DNA of 7,614 nucleotides from Chloroflexota bacterium (GTDB lineage Bacteria; Chloroflexota; Dormibacteria; Dormibacterales; Dormibacteraceae), in NCBI GenBank assembly GCA_005880525.1, contig VBFW01000232.1, positions 1 through 7,614 on the forward strand, read 5' to 3'. Shown here piece after piece: positions 5,842-7,614 of the stretch (position 1 is its first letter; each line of letters opens with the position of its first letter). The notes beneath the pieces are model-generated. The model worked only from the letters and a program-made list of their open reading frames with translations, did not search any database and had not been told where the DNA came from. A program made the position numbers and the translations under genes.

Positions 5842-7614
5842 ATGGCACGGACTGGTCCTCGTTTGATTCGATTGCTTCTCGGCCTCGCGATCTTGGTCGC
5901 GAGCATCGGCAGCCAGCCGGTCGCCGCCTCCACGGGCAGCAGCGGCTCGACGCGTGAGATCTCAGCCTCTGGAACGGCCGCCTTTACAGCCGCTCAGCCG
6001 GCCGGCACCGCCGGCGTTGAGGCCTACGAGACGCCTGCATCGGGCGGCGATGGAGCCCAGGTTTTCGACCGCAGCCACAGTGGTTCTGGCGACTCGACGC
6101 CGGTCGGCGCGATCAGCCAGCCCAAGCCCGTGACCAACTCTGCCCCCGGGCTCATCACCAGCTTCGAAGGCATCAACCACTTCCAGCAGCGCTTTGGCAC
6201 GCCTAACCAGTTCAGCCTCGAACCGCCCGACCAGGGCCTCTGTATCGGCAGCGACGGCGCGGGCAGCACCCGCGTCCTCGAGGTTGTGAACGACACGCTC
6301 CGCGTCTTTACCACAGGCGGCACCGCGCTGACCGGGCCGGTCGCGCTCAACGCCTTCTACGGCTATGCACCCGCGATCATCCGGACGACCACCCCGATCA
6401 CCTTCGGTCCGTTCGTCACCGACCCGTCCTGCATCTACGACGCACCCACCGGCCGGTGGTTCATCGTGGTCCTGACCCTGGACACGTTCCCCCACCCCGG
6501 CTCGGATAGCCAGCAGCATTTCACCGGCACCAACCATCTGGACCTCGCCGTGAGCAACTCGTCCGACCCGCTCGGCGGCTGGACCGTCTTCCGGATCGCG
6601 GTTCAGGACGACGGCACCGCCGGCACGCCGAACCACCACTGCTCGCCTTCTCCGAAGCCCGTCAGCCAGCAGGCGACCCCGTTGCCGACCAACCCGACCG
6701 CATGCTTCGGCGACTACCCGCACATCGGGTCCAACGCCGCTGGCATCTTCCTGACCACCAACGAGTACTCGTTCTTCGGCCCTGAGTTCCACGGCGCGCA
6801 GGTTTACGCGCTGTCGAAGTCTCAGCTCGTGGCGGGCGGCCCCGTCAACATGACCCAGTTCGACACGCACGGCCTCGACACGTTTGGCTTCGCCCTCAAC
6901 GGCTTCACGTTGTGGCCGTCGGTCACGCCGGTCAGCGGTGGCTATGGTGGCGGCGACAGCGCGTCGGGCGGCACCGAGTACTTCCTGAGCACCAACGGCG
7001 GTGCGGAGGCGCACGACACCGGCGACGGCAAGTCCACCTTCCACCCGTCCACCCAGCTTTTGGTCTGGTCTCTCACCAACACCAGCTCGCTGGACACCGG
7101 ACCGGCGCTGAACCTCAGCAACAGCGAGGTCGGGGTCGGCGTCTACACCCTGCCGCCTTCCGCACAACAGAAGAATGGCAACCAGCCCTTGAAGACGTGC
7201 TTGAACAGCAGCTCATGCTCCTTGTTCCTCGAAGCCATCAAGGACCCGTTCGCTGAGAAGTCGGCGAACCTCGACAGCAACGACACCCGCATGCAGCAGG
7301 TGACCTGGGTCAACGGCTCACTGTGGGGCGCCAACGACACCGGGCTCAACATCAGCTCGGCCAAGCAGGCCGGTATCGAGTGGTTCAAGGTCACGGCCAA
7401 CGGCGGCTCGACCGGAGCCGCGCTTGCGGGCTCAGGCTACGTTGGTCTCGGCAACGACAACCTGACCTACCCCGCGATCGGCATCACGACCAGCGGGACT
7501 GGCGTGATGGCCTTCACCGTCGTGGGTAATGACTTCTACCCGAGCGCCGGTTACGCCACGATCAGCGGCAGCGGCATCAGTGACATCCACATCGCCGCGG
7601 CCGGCCAGGGACCA
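5842..7614 (+). CDS. Secreted protein of unknown function, N-terminal part (cut by window edge)
   Basis: Open frame of 591 codons with no stop before the right edge. A Sec signal peptide is clear: MARTGPRLIR, a Leu/Ile/Val/Ala core, and probable cleavage after VAA at residue 29. Residues 30 to about 95 are a Gly/Ser/Thr/Ala-rich, probably disordered stretch. The folded part starts near residue 97 (SFEGINHFQQRFG). Conspicuous motifs include LEPPDQGLC, FGPFVTDPSCIYD, GRWFIVVLTLD, NHLDLAVSNSSDP, CFGDYPHIGSN and FLTTNEYSFFGPEFHGAQVYALSK. The repeated Trp/Phe/Tyr-plus-beta-strand pattern suggests a beta-propeller-like or other all-beta fold, but I cannot name a domain or enzyme. Six cysteines (134, 197, 267, 288, 453, 459) could form three disulfides, which fits export. 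I recall similar uncharacterised secreted proteins in soil bacteria, from memory only. It lies downstream of the protease but behind a terminator, so co-transcription is unlikely. Confidence 0.88.
   Translation, partial: MARTGPRLIRLLLGLAILVASIGSQPVAASTGSSGSTREISASGTAAFTAAQPAGTAGVEAYETPASGGDGAQVFDRSHSGSGDSTPVGAISQPKPVTNSAPGLITSFEGINHFQQRFGTPNQFSLEPPDQGLCIGSDGAGSTRVLEVVNDTLRVFTTGGTALTGPVALNAFYGYAPAIIRTTTPITFGPFVTDPSCIYDAPTGRWFIVVLTLDTFPHPGSDSQQHFTGTNHLDLAVSNSSDPLGGWTVFRIAVQDDGTAGTPNHHCSPSPKPVSQQATPLPTNPTACFGDYPHIGSNAAGIFLTTNEYSFFGPEFHGAQVYALSKSQLVAGGPVNMTQFDTHGLDTFGFALNGFTLWPSVTPVSGGYGGGDSASGGTEYFLSTNGGAEAHDTGDGKSTFHPSTQLLVWSLTNTSSLDTGPALNLSNSEVGVGVYTLPPSAQQKNGNQPLKTCLNSSSCSLFLEAIKDPFAEKSANLDSNDTRMQQVTWVNGSLWGANDTGLNISSAKQAGIEWFKVTANGGSTGAALAGSGYVGLGNDNLTYPAIGITTSGTGVMAFTVVGNDFYPSAGYATISGSGISDIHIAAAGQGP

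Noticed and set aside
5962..7167. Minus-strand open frame (401 codons) opposite the secreted protein
   Set aside because: The plus frame has a perfect Shine-Dalgarno, a signal peptide and ordered motifs. The antisense frame is low-complexity Arg/Gly/Val/Ala and lacks a good start context.

Overview
The window is a chromosomal-looking, GC-rich stretch from a bacterium. Codon third positions are mostly G or C, and starts and Shine-Dalgarno sites are bacterial. The gene content (acetyl-CoA synthetase, a class III nucleotide cyclase of the 'VTFLxTD' type, a large PA-domain subtilase and a secreted protein of a soil-type family) fits a high-GC Terrabacteria member such as an actinobacterium or a Chloroflexota/Dormibacterota-like lineage. 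I infer this from protein style only; there is no rRNA or marker gene to settle it. I see no tRNA, rRNA, CRISPR array, insertion sequence or phage gene.

Layout from left to right. (1) Bases 1-535, minus strand: the N-terminal 178 codons of acetyl-CoA synthetase, running off the left edge. (2) Bases 536-776: a divergent intergenic region with an unusually AT-rich core (about 661-703) that holds a 20-bp near-palindrome and weak promoter-like hexamers. (3) Bases 777-2348, plus strand: a 523-aa protein with about 340 N-terminal residues I cannot assign, a short Asn/Gly/Ser linker and a C-terminal class III adenylate/guanylate cyclase domain. (4) Bases 2349-2478: a short gap with a perfect 13-nt palindrome and a small hairpin just before the next ribosome binding site. 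(5) Bases 2479-5670, plus strand: a 1063-aa secreted subtilisin-family (S8) protease with signal peptide, I9 propeptide, inserted PA domain and a long C-terminal extension. It is followed by a strong intrinsic terminator at 5693-5728. (6) Bases 5842-7614, plus strand: the first 591 codons of a secreted protein of unknown function, running off the right edge.

How the genes relate. The first two are divergent and could share the control region; a link between cAMP-type signalling and acetate activation is attractive but unproven. The protease and the last gene are both exported, but a terminator lies between them, so they are probably separate transcription units. The least explained parts are the N-terminal half of the cyclase protein and the whole secreted protein at the right edge. 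Nothing in the window compels the claim of a new multi-gene system.
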